DNA from: Bacteroidetes bacterium UBA5697
Lineage (GTDB): Bacteria; Bacteroidota; Bacteroidia; B-17B0; Aurantibacillaceae
DNA length: 64,000 nt
Reading direction: 5' to 3'
NCBI GenBank assembly: GCA_002420145.1
Contig: DIHL01000050.1
Span: 1-64,000, forward strand
The position numbers were made by a program, and so were the translations under genes. Below the pieces are notes generated by a model that was not told the DNA's origin, searched no databases, and saw only the letters and a list, made by a program, of their open reading frames with translations. Positions 33,671 through 43,400 of the stretch are shown here, piece by piece; position 1 is the stretch's first letter; every line of letters begins with the position of its first letter.

Positions 33671-35356
33671 ATGCAAAAAGAATATGACGTTGTAATAGCT
33701 GGTGGAGGTTTAGCAGGCTTAACACTTTCTATCCAATTAAAACAAGCAAATCCAAATATCTCGATTTTAATTTTAGAAAGTAGAGACAAGGCTGCTGCTA
33801 TTGCAGCTCACAAAGTTGGAGAATCAACTGTTGAATTAGCAACTCATTATTTCAGAGAAGTGTTAGGTTTAAAAAACTATTTAGAAGAATTTGAGTTACC
33901 AAAGCATGGTTTACGTTTCTTTTTCACTGATGAGAAAAAAACAGAATTATCTAATCGCGTAGAGTTAGGGCCACGTTTAAAATTGCCTGTTCCTAGTCAT
34001 CAATTAGATAGAGGAACTTTTGAAAATTATTTAGAAAAATATACGAAAGAGTTAGGCACAGACTTTTTACTAGCTGCCCGCGCAAAGGATGTTGTATTTG
34101 GAGAAAACGGCGACATGCATGAAGTCATTTATGCACATGAACGAGAAGATAAAAAAATAAAAACTAAATGGCTAGTAGATGCTACAAGCCGTATTAGTTT
34201 ATTAAAGAAAAAATTAGGTTTCCAAAAAGAAGCGCCACACAATGTAAACGCCGCTTGGTTTAGAGTAAAAGGTGTAGTTGATATTGATGAATGGAGTGAT
34301 AATAAAGACTGGAAAACATTTTTAGCGCCAAAACTTCGCTACTTGAGTACAGTGCATTTCATGGACAAAGGCTATTGGTTATGGATTATTCCATTAGGTT
34401 CTAAAAACACGAGTATTGGTATTGTCGCAGATGAAGACATTCATCCATTTGAAACCATTAACACATACGAAAAGGCAGTAGCTTGGATCCATAAACACGA
34501 GCCACAAGCTGCTAAATTTGTTTGTCCAAATAAGGAAGATATTTTAGACTTTAGAATTTTAAAACACTTTGCTCACGATAGCAAACGCGTATATTCTTCG
34601 GATAGATGGGCGGTAACTGGAGAGGCAGGATTATTTTTAGATCCATTTTATTCTCCTGGCAGTGATTTTATTTCTTTAAATAACACTTGGTTAAGTGATT
34701 TGATCTTAAGAGACTACAAAGGAGAAGACATTACCGTACGTGCTCAAATTTATGAGCAAACACATTTATCATGGTTTAAAGATTGGTTGCCAATTTATCA
34801 AGATAAATATAAATTGATGGGTAATACTCAAATTATGGTGTTTAAAATATTTTGGGACTGGGCTATTTATTGGTCGGTGCCTTGTTTATTATTTACCAAT
34901 CATGGATTTACTGATTTAAAAGTTTTAAAAGAACTATTTGTTTCTGAAAAAAGCTTAGGCCGTAAATTCGGTAAATTAAATAAAGCTGTTCAAGATTTAT
35001 TTTTGGATTGGTTACCTCACGAAAAAACTATATTCGAAAACCGTTATATTGACCCATTAGATTTGAATTACTTAAAAGGTTTTCAAAGAGGTATTGATGA
35101 AATGCATGGAGCTGATACCATTGTAAATAAAGTAGCTGAAAATGTGGTGGTTTTAGAAAAAGTAGCGGCTGAGTTGTTCCGTTTAATTAGTCATCAAGTC
35201 AATCAAACGCCTTTAGATATTATGGTTGACCCATATTTAATTACTTTAAAAAAACCCTATAATCCATTAGAACATAGTAATGGTGTAGGTGTTGATGAAG
35301 CGATTAAAATGGATGTGGCTAAAATGTGGTTTTACCCTAATCCTGTGTTAGCTTAG
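33671..35356 (+). CDS. Flavin-dependent halogenase-like FAD oxidoreductase
   Basis: The ATG at 33671 is chosen because the promoter -7 box overlaps the earlier GTG. The 561-residue protein has the N-terminal FAD-binding motif VVIAGGGLAGL (about 7-17), a HKVGESTVELATHYF segment (about 48-62) and YWLWIIPLGSKNTSIGIV (about 235-252), which contains the W-x-W-x-I-P motif of flavin-dependent halogenases. A GEAGLFLDPFYSPGSDFIS segment (FAD/GD-type motif) follows. Such enzymes occur in flexirubin-type pigment clusters, and others act as plain monooxygenases, so halogenation is not certain. No flavin reductase is adjacent. Confidence 0.82.
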   Translation: MQKEYDVVIAGGGLAGLTLSIQLKQANPNISILILESRDKAAAIAAHKVGESTVELATHYFREVLGLKNYLEEFELPKHGLRFFFTDEKKTELSNRVELGPRLKLPVPSHQLDRGTFENYLEKYTKELGTDFLLAARAKDVVFGENGDMHEVIYAHEREDKKIKTKWLVDATSRISLLKKKLGFQKEAPHNVNAAWFRVKGVVDIDEWSDNKDWKTFLAPKLRYLSTVHFMDKGYWLWIIPLGSKNTSIGIVADEDIHPFETINTYEKAVAWIHKHEPQAAKFVCPNKEDILDFRILKHFAHDSKRVYSSDRWAVTGEAGLFLDPFYSPGSDFISLNNTWLSDLILRDYKGEDITVRAQIYEQTHLSWFKDWLPIYQDKYKLMGNTQIMVFKIFWDWAIYWSVPCLLFTNHGFTDLKVLKELFVSEKSLGRKFGKLNKAVQDLFLDWLPHEKTIFENRYIDPLDLNYLKGFQRGIDEMHGADTIVNKVAENVVVLEKVAAELFRLISHQVNQTPLDIMVDPYLITLKKPYNPLEHSNGVGVDEAIKMDVAKMWFYPNPVLA

Positions 35357-35364
35357 GTTTAAAA

Positions 35365-35437
35365 TGTCACTTCGAGCGTAGTCGAGAAGCATTTTAGTTT
35401 TAGGTCCCTAATGTTCTCGACTACGCTCGAACTGACA
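35365..35437. repeat. Dispersed inverted repeat (TTCGAGCGTAGTCGAGAA hairpin)
   Basis: TTCGAGCGTAGTCGAGAA (35371-35388) is perfectly complementary to the arm at 35414-35431. With one mismatch the match extends outward through TGTCA/TGACA to 24-bp arms. It is GC-rich relative to the surrounding DNA and starts 8 bases after the halogenase-like stop codon. Related single arms lie at 27128-27150 and 55962-55984. It could also act as a transcript 3' end. Confidence 0.85.
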
Positions 35438-35562
35438 AAAAAGAAATCTAGATTATTCTGTGTCAGTAAACACTATAATAAATAAGATAATTGTAGTTTA
35501 TACTGCTTTAATTACACAATAAAACAGCCTAATTCACGTTCTTGTAAGAACTAACAAACTTT

Positions 35563-37152
35563 ATGCTCCCCGCAATTTGGCATCGCTATATATTTTTATT
35601 TGGCTTAATTGGATTAGCTGCTGGGATGCTATTCGGTACAGTTCCAACAAGTATTCCTCAAATTATTTTAGCCGCCAATTGGTTGTTAGAAAAAGATTTT
35701 TCTTGGAAGTGGCAACAATTAAAAAATAATAGAATTTTCTGGGTTCTTATTTCTCTTTTTGTTTTACACCTATTTGGTATGATATACACCGAAAATGTAC
35801 AAAGAGGATTAGATGATTTAAGAAACAAAATACCATTACTTGTTTTACCTCTTATTTTATTTTCTACAAAACCGTTGTCTTATAAAGAATTAAAATTACT
35901 ATTTGGTTTTTTCTTTTTAAGTGTATTTGTGAGTTCTATTTGTTGTTACGCAGTTTATGCAGGTTATACAAACAAAATAATTGTAGATGTAAGAAGTGCT
36001 TCTATTTTTATGTCGCACATTCGTTTCTCACTTTTTATTGCTTTTGCAATTATTGGACTCATTTATAGGAGTTTAAGAGAACAGCCTTTTATTTTAAAAA
36101 TAGTGAGTGTGTTAACCATGCTTTGGCTATTGTTTTTTATGTATAAATTAGAAATGGCAACTGGTTTTTTATCCCTGATAATTGTTGGTGTTTTATTATT
36201 AATTATTTATAGTATAAAAAAATTACCTAAAACAGTTTCTGCATTTATTTTAATTGTTGTGTTATTATCGTCTGTAATTGTTGTAAAACAAACGTCTGAG
36301 AGTTTTCATCTATTTGATAAAAACCCCGAGAGTTCAACAAACATCTTATTAGAAAAAACTAAAAATGGTAGGACTTATTTACAAGATACTGTTTTTGGTA
36401 TTGCCGAAAACGGAACTTTAATTACCATCAACATTAACGACGAAGAGCTGCAAAAAGAATGGAACCAAAGAAGCAACATTGATTTTGATTATCTTGACAA
36501 AAAAGGAAACAACTTACGATACACCCTCTTAAGATATTTAGCTAGTAAGGGCGTGACTAAAGATTCTGTTGGTGTTTCTATTCTTTCCGATCAAGATATC
36601 AAGCATATCGAAAATGGAATTTCGAATTATAAATACAGTTTAAATAGTGGTTTAATTTCGAGATGGAGAGAGTTAGTGTGGGAATACACAAAATATCAAA
36701 GAGGAGAAAATCCATCAGGGCACACGCTCACCATGCGCTTAGAGTTTTGGAAAACTGGTAGCTATATTGTTCATCAACATCCCATCATTGGTGTTGGCAC
36801 AGGCGATATTCAAGATGCTTTTAATGATATGTATAACTTCACAAACTCTAAATTAGATTTAGTTTGGAGATTAAGATGTCATAACCAATACCTGGCAATC
36901 GCAGTAGCCTTTGGTTTTATTGGCTTGCTAGTATTCTTGTTTTATTTATTGTATCCAGCTTTTGTTTTAAGAAAACAATTACACTACTTGTACTGGCCAT
37001 TTTTTTTAATCGCTCTTCTATCTTTTACTACAGAAGATACTTTAGAAACACAATCGGGTGTAACCTTTTTTATCTTCTTTCAAGCTTTGTTTTTGTGGTT
37101 GGCGAGTTTTAAAGAGTCAAGTAATGCCTCTAACAAAACACAATCTACTTAA
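35563..37152 (+). CDS. O-antigen ligase/polymerase-like membrane protein (Wzy_C family)
   Basis: The 529-residue protein has about ten membrane helices: a block of about seven from residue 5 to 245, a long periplasmic loop (about 250-430) and a final pair or triple (about 440-520). The loop holds RWRELVWEYTKY, then TLTMRLEFWKTGSYIVHQHP and IIGVGTGDIQDAFNDMY, which match the R/H-x-G-x-G pattern of the Wzy_C/O-antigen ligase family. Members join polysaccharide to lipid A-core or polymerise sugar chains. No glycosyltransferase gene is adjacent, so the polysaccharide is unknown. It overlaps the convergent lipoprotein gene by 8 bp. Confidence 0.82.
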   Translation: MLPAIWHRYIFLFGLIGLAAGMLFGTVPTSIPQIILAANWLLEKDFSWKWQQLKNNRIFWVLISLFVLHLFGMIYTENVQRGLDDLRNKIPLLVLPLILFSTKPLSYKELKLLFGFFFLSVFVSSICCYAVYAGYTNKIIVDVRSASIFMSHIRFSLFIAFAIIGLIYRSLREQPFILKIVSVLTMLWLLFFMYKLEMATGFLSLIIVGVLLLIIYSIKKLPKTVSAFILIVVLLSSVIVVKQTSESFHLFDKNPESSTNILLEKTKNGRTYLQDTVFGIAENGTLITININDEELQKEWNQRSNIDFDYLDKKGNNLRYTLLRYLASKGVTKDSVGVSILSDQDIKHIENGISNYKYSLNSGLISRWRELVWEYTKYQRGENPSGHTLTMRLEFWKTGSYIVHQHPIIGVGTGDIQDAFNDMYNFTNSKLDLVWRLRCHNQYLAIAVAFGFIGLLVFLFYLLYPAFVLRKQLHYLYWPFFLIALLSFTTEDTLETQSGVTFFIFFQALFLWLASFKESSNASNKTQST

Positions 37153-37894
37153 ATTTTATATTAGACTTAAACAGTGTGTAGCCTGTTCTAAAATTAACAG
37201 AGTTACCATTTATTGTTTGAAGATTGTTCTTATAAAATGTTATTACTAAAGTAACATTAGGGTTTACACCAATAGTACTTAAATCGGTAGAAGTAAAACT
37301 TAACACTCCTGGCGAACCTGAGATGTTTTGAGTACTAGTTTTTGTAACTGGATTAGTAGATGTGACAAAATAGGTTTCAATTTCATCAGAGCCACTATAA
37401 TTAATTAACGGAATAGTAACGTTGTTTGCAATAGTAAAAGAATCTGCAATAGCAGTATATCCAGTATAAACTGGATATGGATTTGTGTTTGAATAACTAA
37501 AACTATTTACGGCAGACGAGCCTGAAACAATCCAATTATGCGGTGTGTTAAACACTGTTGATGTACTATCAGCATAATAATTTGAAACCGAATAAGCATT
37601 TTTTTGAAAAGTAGTTCCGTTCAAGCTAACATCACCCATAGTTAATAATGTGCCAACCATAGGGCCATTATTTACTAATGCACTTGTTGAGATAAATGCT
37701 GTGCTAAAATTACCAGAAGAAACAACCGATGTGTTGGTAATCATAGCTTGTTTTCGGCTTGAAAACACTGCATTGTTAGTTGTTTGAGCAGCCCCACCTC
37801 CGTTTGATGAATCGGGATTTGTGTTGTTGTTTTTTTTACACGAACTAAAAATAATAGCAAGTGAAATTATAATTAATGTAAATGCTAATTTCAT
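37145..37894 (-). CDS. Hypothetical lipoprotein
   Basis: The 249-residue protein has a lipoprotein signal (MKLAFTLIIISLAIIFSSCK; Cys about residue 19), a low-complexity Asn/Gly linker (KKNNNTNPDSSNGGG), then a Ser/Thr/Asn-rich beta-type domain. I do not recognise a family. It overlaps the O-antigen ligase-like gene by 8 bp at the 3' end and is followed upstream by a second lipoprotein gene, possibly co-transcribed. Confidence 0.72.
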   Translation of the reverse strand: MKLAFTLIIISLAIIFSSCKKNNNTNPDSSNGGGAAQTTNNAVFSSRKQAMITNTSVVSSGNFSTAFISTSALVNNGPMVGTLLTMGDVSLNGTTFQKNAYSVSNYYADSTSTVFNTPHNWIVSGSSAVNSFSYSNTNPYPVYTGYTAIADSFTIANNVTIPLINYSGSDEIETYFVTSTNPVTKTSTQNISGSPGVLSFTSTDLSTIGVNPNVTLVITFYKNNLQTINGNSVNFRTGYTLFKSNIKFK

Positions 37895-37935
37895 TTTATT
37901 GATTTTATATAATTTATGAAAGTTTAAAAATGCCG

Positions 37936-38427
37936 CTAATTAAATTGTATTTCATAGGTTTTATTATTATATATTCTTTGTATTCTCATCATGCCGCCTT
38001 TGTATAATTTTAAAATTTTCCAATTGCTATTTTTTGTATAAAATAAATTATACTTAGCTGTTGCTGTACCAGATGTAAACATTGTAAAAGATATGGAAAC
38101 ATCTTTTCCGTTATTAAAAAATTGCAAATTACCAAAGCCAATGTTTGATGATAATTCATCAGTTTCTCTAGAATAACTAAATTCTATTGTTCTAGCATCA
38201 AACGGATAAATAAATCCATTATATTCAGGAGGTGTTGTATATATTCTTTCCCACATTGGCATGCTATCAACTCCGTTTACTGTAAAATCTGTTAGTTTAC
38301 CGCCTTTGAATGTTTTTTCAGGGTTTTTGAACCATAAATCATTCTCAGGATATTTTTTGCAAGAGATAAAATAGATTGAAACACAAATACTAATTCCTAA
38401 CAATAACTTATGTGTTTTATTATTCAT
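37936..38427 (-). CDS. Hypothetical lipoprotein
   Basis: The 163-residue protein has a lipoprotein signal (KLLLGISICVSIYFISCKK; Cys about residue 23) and a short soluble domain with several aromatic residues (NDLWFKNPEKTF, MWERIYTTPPEYNGF). No known family is apparent. It precedes the other lipoprotein gene by 41 bp on the same strand. A terminator for lepA lies just upstream. Confidence 0.7.
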   Translation of the reverse strand: MNNKTHKLLLGISICVSIYFISCKKYPENDLWFKNPEKTFKGGKLTDFTVNGVDSMPMWERIYTTPPEYNGFIYPFDARTIEFSYSRETDELSSNIGFGNLQFFNNGKDVSISFTMFTSGTATAKYNLFYTKNSNWKILKLYKGGMMRIQRIYNNKTYEIQFN

Positions 38428-38469
38428 ATTTATGTTTTGTATAATAAATATAACAAATGTTATTCAAAC

Positions 38470-38499
38470 AAAAAAGAGCCGTGATAAACACCGCTCTTT
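38470..38499 (-). terminator. Terminator of lepA
   Basis: AAAGAGC (38473-38479) pairs with GCTCTTT (38493-38499), with an inner GTG/CAC stem. On the minus strand it is followed by a run of T. It lies just after the lepA stop (38521). Confidence 0.7.
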
Positions 38500-38520
38500 C
38501 AATTATTAATATTATTCTTT

Positions 38521-40310
38521 CTAGTCGTTCAACTTCAACACCGCCATAAAGGCGCTTTGTGGAATCTCAACATTACCAACTTGTTTCATTCGTTTTTTAC
38601 CTTCTTTTTGTTTTTCTAGTAATTTACGCTTACGGCTAATATCACCTCCATAACATTTCGCCGTTACATCCTTGCGAATGGCGCTAATGGTTTCACGAGA
38701 AATAATTTTAGCGCCAATAGCTGCTTGAATAGGAATTTCGAATTGTTGTTTTGGGATTAATTCTTTTAATTTTTCACAGATCTTTTTACCAAAATGGTAA
38801 GAGTTGCTTCTATGAATTAAACAAGACAAAGCATCTACTGGTTCTCCCTTTAATAAAATATCTAATTTTACTAAATCTGATTCTTTCATTCCAATTGGAT
38901 GATAATCAAACGAAGCATATCCTTTTGAAATAGATTTTAATCGATCAAAGAAATCAAATACCACCTCACCTAAAGGCATTTCAAATACCAACTCTACTCT
39001 ATCTGCCGTTAAATAATTTTGAGTGACGATTTGGCCGCGTTTTCAATACACAAACTCATCACTGGGCCAATAAAATCTGACTTAGTAATAATATTTGCTT
39101 TAATATACGGTTCTTCAATATAATTAATACGAGCAGGATCAGGTAAATCACTAGGATTATTAACCGTAACTACATCTCCATTTGTTTGATAAGCAAGATA
39201 TGATACGTTAGGAACCGTTGTAATAACAGTCATTTTAAACTCACGTTCTAAACGCTCTTGCACAATTTCCATGTGCAACATTCCTAAGAATCCGCATCTG
39301 AATCCAAAACCTAATGCTAAAGACGATTCTGGCTCCCAAGTTAAAGAAGCATCGTTAAGTTGCAGTTTTTCCATACTATAACGCAACTCCTCAAAATCTT
39401 CTGTATCAACTGGGTAAATACCAGCAAATACCATTGGTTTTACTTCCTCAAATCCATGAATGGCTTCAGCACACGGTCTATCAAAATGAGTAATCGTATC
39501 TCCTACTTTTACTTCTTTTGCTTCTTTAATTCCCGAAATAATATATCCCACATCTCCTGTGCTCATCACATTGCGTGGTTCGGGTTTTAATTTTAATACG
39601 CCAATTTCATCAGCATTATATATAGAGCCAGTATTAAAAAACTTTACCTTATCTCCTTTTTTAATAGTACCATTTAAAATTTTATAATAAGCAATAATTC
39701 CTCTAAAACTATTAAAAACACTGTCAAAAATTAATGCTTGCAATGGTGCTTCTGGATCGCCAACGGGACATTTAACACGCTCAATAATAGCAGCTAAAAT
39801 TTCTTCAATACCCATTCCTGTTTTACCACTTGCAGGAATAACATCACTACGTTCGCAACCAATTAAATCAACGATTTGATCGGTTACCATTTCAGGCTCA
39901 GCACTTGGCAAATCCATTTTATTAAGAATAGGAATAATCGTTAAATCATGTTCTAGGGCTAAATATAAATTAGAAATCGTTTGTGCCTGTATGCCTTGTG
40001 CTGCATCTACAATTAATAAAGCACCTTCGCAAGCGGCAATAGAACGAGACACCTCATAACTAAAATCAACGTGTCCTGGTGTATCAATTAAATTCAAAAC
40101 AAATTTTTCACCTTTATAGGTGTAATCCATTTGAATGGCATGACTTTTAATGGTAATACCACGTTCTTTTTCCAAGTCCATATCATCAAGCACTTGCGCT
40201 TCCATTTCGCGACTAGTAATCGTTTTTGTAAACTCTAATAAACGATCGGCTAAAGTTGATTTACCGTGATCAATATGAGCAATAATGCAAAAATTACGTA
40301 TGTTTTTCAT
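38521..40310 (-). pseudogene. lepA: Elongation factor 4 (LepA) gene with a one-base frameshift
   Basis: The two parts of the gene (39009-40310 and 38521-38991) together encode an almost complete EF4 of about 596 residues. The N-terminal part has G1 AHIDHGKST, G3 DTPGH and G4 NKMD, and the EF4 segments; the C-terminal part begins FEMPLGEVVFDFFDRLKS and ends with KRKLLEKQKEGKKRMKQVG. Near 39040-39043 the T-run (A-run on the coding strand) is one base short: inserting one A restores IEKRGQIVTQNYLTADRVEL. EF4 promotes back-translocation of the ribosome. It is a pseudogene only if the frameshift is real; a homopolymer sequencing error is at least as likely. An independent -7 box lies at 40330-40337. 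Confidence 0.85.
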
Positions 40311-40329
40311 TTATAGTAAAATAAGTTTG

Positions 40330-40337
40330 CAAAGATA
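40330..40337 (-). promoter_or_regulatory. -7 promoter box of lepA
   Basis: The minus strand reads TATCTTTG, 19 bases before the lepA ATG. The -33 element is not obvious. Confidence 0.5.
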
Positions 40338-40382
40338 CATTATTGAGCGTAATAAAAAGAATGGACATAAAAATAATATATA

Positions 40383-40414
40383 CAAAAAACGCCACTAAAA
40401 TTAGTGGCGTTTTT
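40383..40414 (-). terminator. Terminator of the giant SprB-repeat gene
   Basis: AAAACGCCACTAA pairs with TTAGTGGCGTTTT around AA, a perfect strong stem with A/T tails, 16 bases after the stop codon at 40430. Confidence 0.85.
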
Positions 40415-40429
40415 AAAGCATTTAGCTTG

Positions 40430-43400
40430 TTATTGTTGGTTTTCTCTGATTACAGTAACATGGCCAACATAAGGATGTTTATTGCCCTTGGTGTCTCTTA
40501 TCAATATTTTGTACGTATACACTCCTTGAGGGGCTGTTTTCGAATTGCCTTTTACTGAGCCATCCCATCCTTTTCTAAAGTTATTACTTGTAAAAATGTT
40601 TTCTCCCCATCTATCAAACACATCCATTCTATAATTTTCTTCATCTATACCAACTCCCATAGGTTGGAAAACATCATTCACTCCATTTCCATCTGGCGAA
40701 AATGCATTAGGAATATATACCGCAAAATCTGGAGTTATTTCTACAACAATTTTAGCGGTATCTTTACATCCTTTTAAAGAAGTTGCAATTAAATGAACTG
40801 AATATGGGCCAACAAAGGTATAAGAGTGGCTTGGATTTGTTACCGTTGAAAAATTTGATCCATTAACAGCGGCAGGATCTCCAAAATCCCAATAGTAACT
40901 TGTAGCTCCTTGCGACGTATTAATGAAATTAATATTTGGATCTAAAATGCTAGTTGCCGAAGGATCTGCATAAAACGAAGCTATCGGTTGAGGGTATACT
41001 TCTATATAATTAGTTTTTCTTATGTCGTTTGTACATCCAGTTAATGGATTAGTCACAAATAAAGAGAGAGTATGAAACCCGGGATCGTTTATCGTGATTA
41101 CTACATTATTCCCTTGAATGCCATTTCCAACATCATACCAAGCAAATGTATCATTTGCTCCGTTTGAAGTTCCAGTTAATGTAAGTGTTAATGGTGAACA
41201 TCCAACAGTAGGTGTTGCTACAAAATCAATAACAGGAACTGGATTAACATTTACTGTAAAAATTGCTGTTGCGCTAGGAATTGTACAACCATCGTCAATT
41301 GTTACTGCAAAGGTATTAGTTGTTGCTACTGTTGGCGCACTTCCTAATACAGAAATCGTATTTGTGCTTCCTGTTACTGGCGACCATACATATGAATATG
41401 GTCCACCGTTTCCTGCACTTGTAATTGTTGGAGCCAACGTAGTTGATTGTCCATGACACAATGTTGTTGTTGTTCCAATCGCTGTTAATTGTGGTGTTAC
41501 ATTTACTGTAATTACTTTTGGCGAAGGCGAACATCCATTTACATCGCTCACCGCAACTGTATAAGTAGTTGTAATTGTTGGGTTAACAGTATGAGGACCG
41601 CTTCCAACAAAAGGATTTGGAGACCATGTATAAGAATACGCTGGAGAACCACTTTGTCCAGATGCACTTAACTGAGTACTTTGTCCAAAACAAATGGTTG
41701 GGTTTGGATTAACAATTAAAACCAACATTCCTGGCTGAGTAACATTTACAGGTTGAGAAGTGGCGCAACCATAACTATCTGTTAAAGTAGCCGTGTAAAC
41801 ACCCGCCGAAACACCTGTAACGCTTTGAGAAAAAGCAGAAGTTGTTACTGTTTGAGATATTGGGTTTGACCAAATTACTGTATAAGGTGCTGTTCCAGAA
41901 GTATAATTAATTGTAATGTTTCCATTTGTTAAACCAAAACAAGAAGGTGGTGTTACGCTAAACCCACTAATAGATGGCGGTGGCGGATTAGCAATACCAA
42001 CAGTTTGAGTAATAGAACACCCTTTAGCATCAGTAATCGTAGCAGTCCAACCTGTTCCTGGAGACATATTAGACACAACCGTTCCTGTTGCAATTGGAGT
42101 TGTATTCCAAACCACATTATACGTTGGTGTACCTCCACCAACAGTTACTGTAGCCGAACCATTAGATAAACCGCATGTTGCTGGTAAAGATGTGTAAGTT
42201 GATGTTAATACTGCTGGTTCTGTAATATTAAAGCTTGCATTAATAGAACAAGAATTTTGATCAACTGCCGTTAAAGTATATGATGCCGGTGCTAGTCCTG
42301 TTACAACACCTCCTGGCGATGAAACCGTTGGTGTCCAATTGTAACTATAACCAGGAGTTCCTCCTTGAATGGTTGTTGATATTTGTCCGTTATTTGCGCC
42401 AAAGCAAGTAATGTTTGTAAAGCTTGAAGCTGTTAATACCATTGCTTGAGGTTGAGTAATAGTTACTTGTTGTGATGTTAAACATCCATTTGCATCACTT
42501 ACGTTCCCAGTATAAGTATTTGCTGTAACATTTACTAATACCGAAGAGGTTTGTGCTCCTGGTGTCCAGGTATAATTATAAGGCGCAGTTCCTCCATTTA
42601 CTAACATTGTTGCTCCTCCATTACTTAATCCGTTGCAAGTAACGTTTGTAAAGCTGCCTATTGCACTTACTAATTGTGTTGGCTCTGTAATATTAACGGA
42701 AGCTGTTCCAACACAACCCGCAGCATCTGTAACATTTATAGCGTGAGCTCCTGCTCCAAAGTTTACAGGGTTAGTGGTTGTGTTTGGAGCTGCCTGAGCA
42801 CCTGACCAAGAAATTGAATAAGGAGTAACTCCTCCTGTAATCGTTGCTGTTGCAGTACCATCCATTCCGCTAAAACATTTTACTGGTGTTGAGTTTAATA
42901 TAGAAACTACTGGACCCGCAATATCATTCACTAATCCTGTTGCAACAGCAGTACATCCATTAAAATCTGTTACAGTATGTGTATAAGCGCCCGCAACTAT
43001 ATTATTACTACATAACGTTGTAACGCCATTACTCCAAATGTTAGTATATGGAGCAGTACCACCACCCACAACTACACAAACTCTTCCGTTTGCTTGTCCA
43101 CAATTTGAATTTGTTGCACTTGCCACTGCTGTTAAAGCAGCTGGTTCCGTTAAAGTAAATGTTAAAGATGTTGTACACGTTCCGTTTGATGTAATAATTA
43201 CTGTATGATTTCCAACACATAAATTACTAACAGAGTTTCCTGATTGTAATCCTGGCTGCCATAAAAAGGTTGTAGTTCCTGCTCCACCCGAAAAAGCAAT
43301 GTTTGCTGTTCCGTCACAAACACCATTACACTTCACATTAGTTGTTGTTAATGTTGTTGCTAAAGGTGTTGGTTGAAGAATGGTTGCTGTTGCTGTTGCC

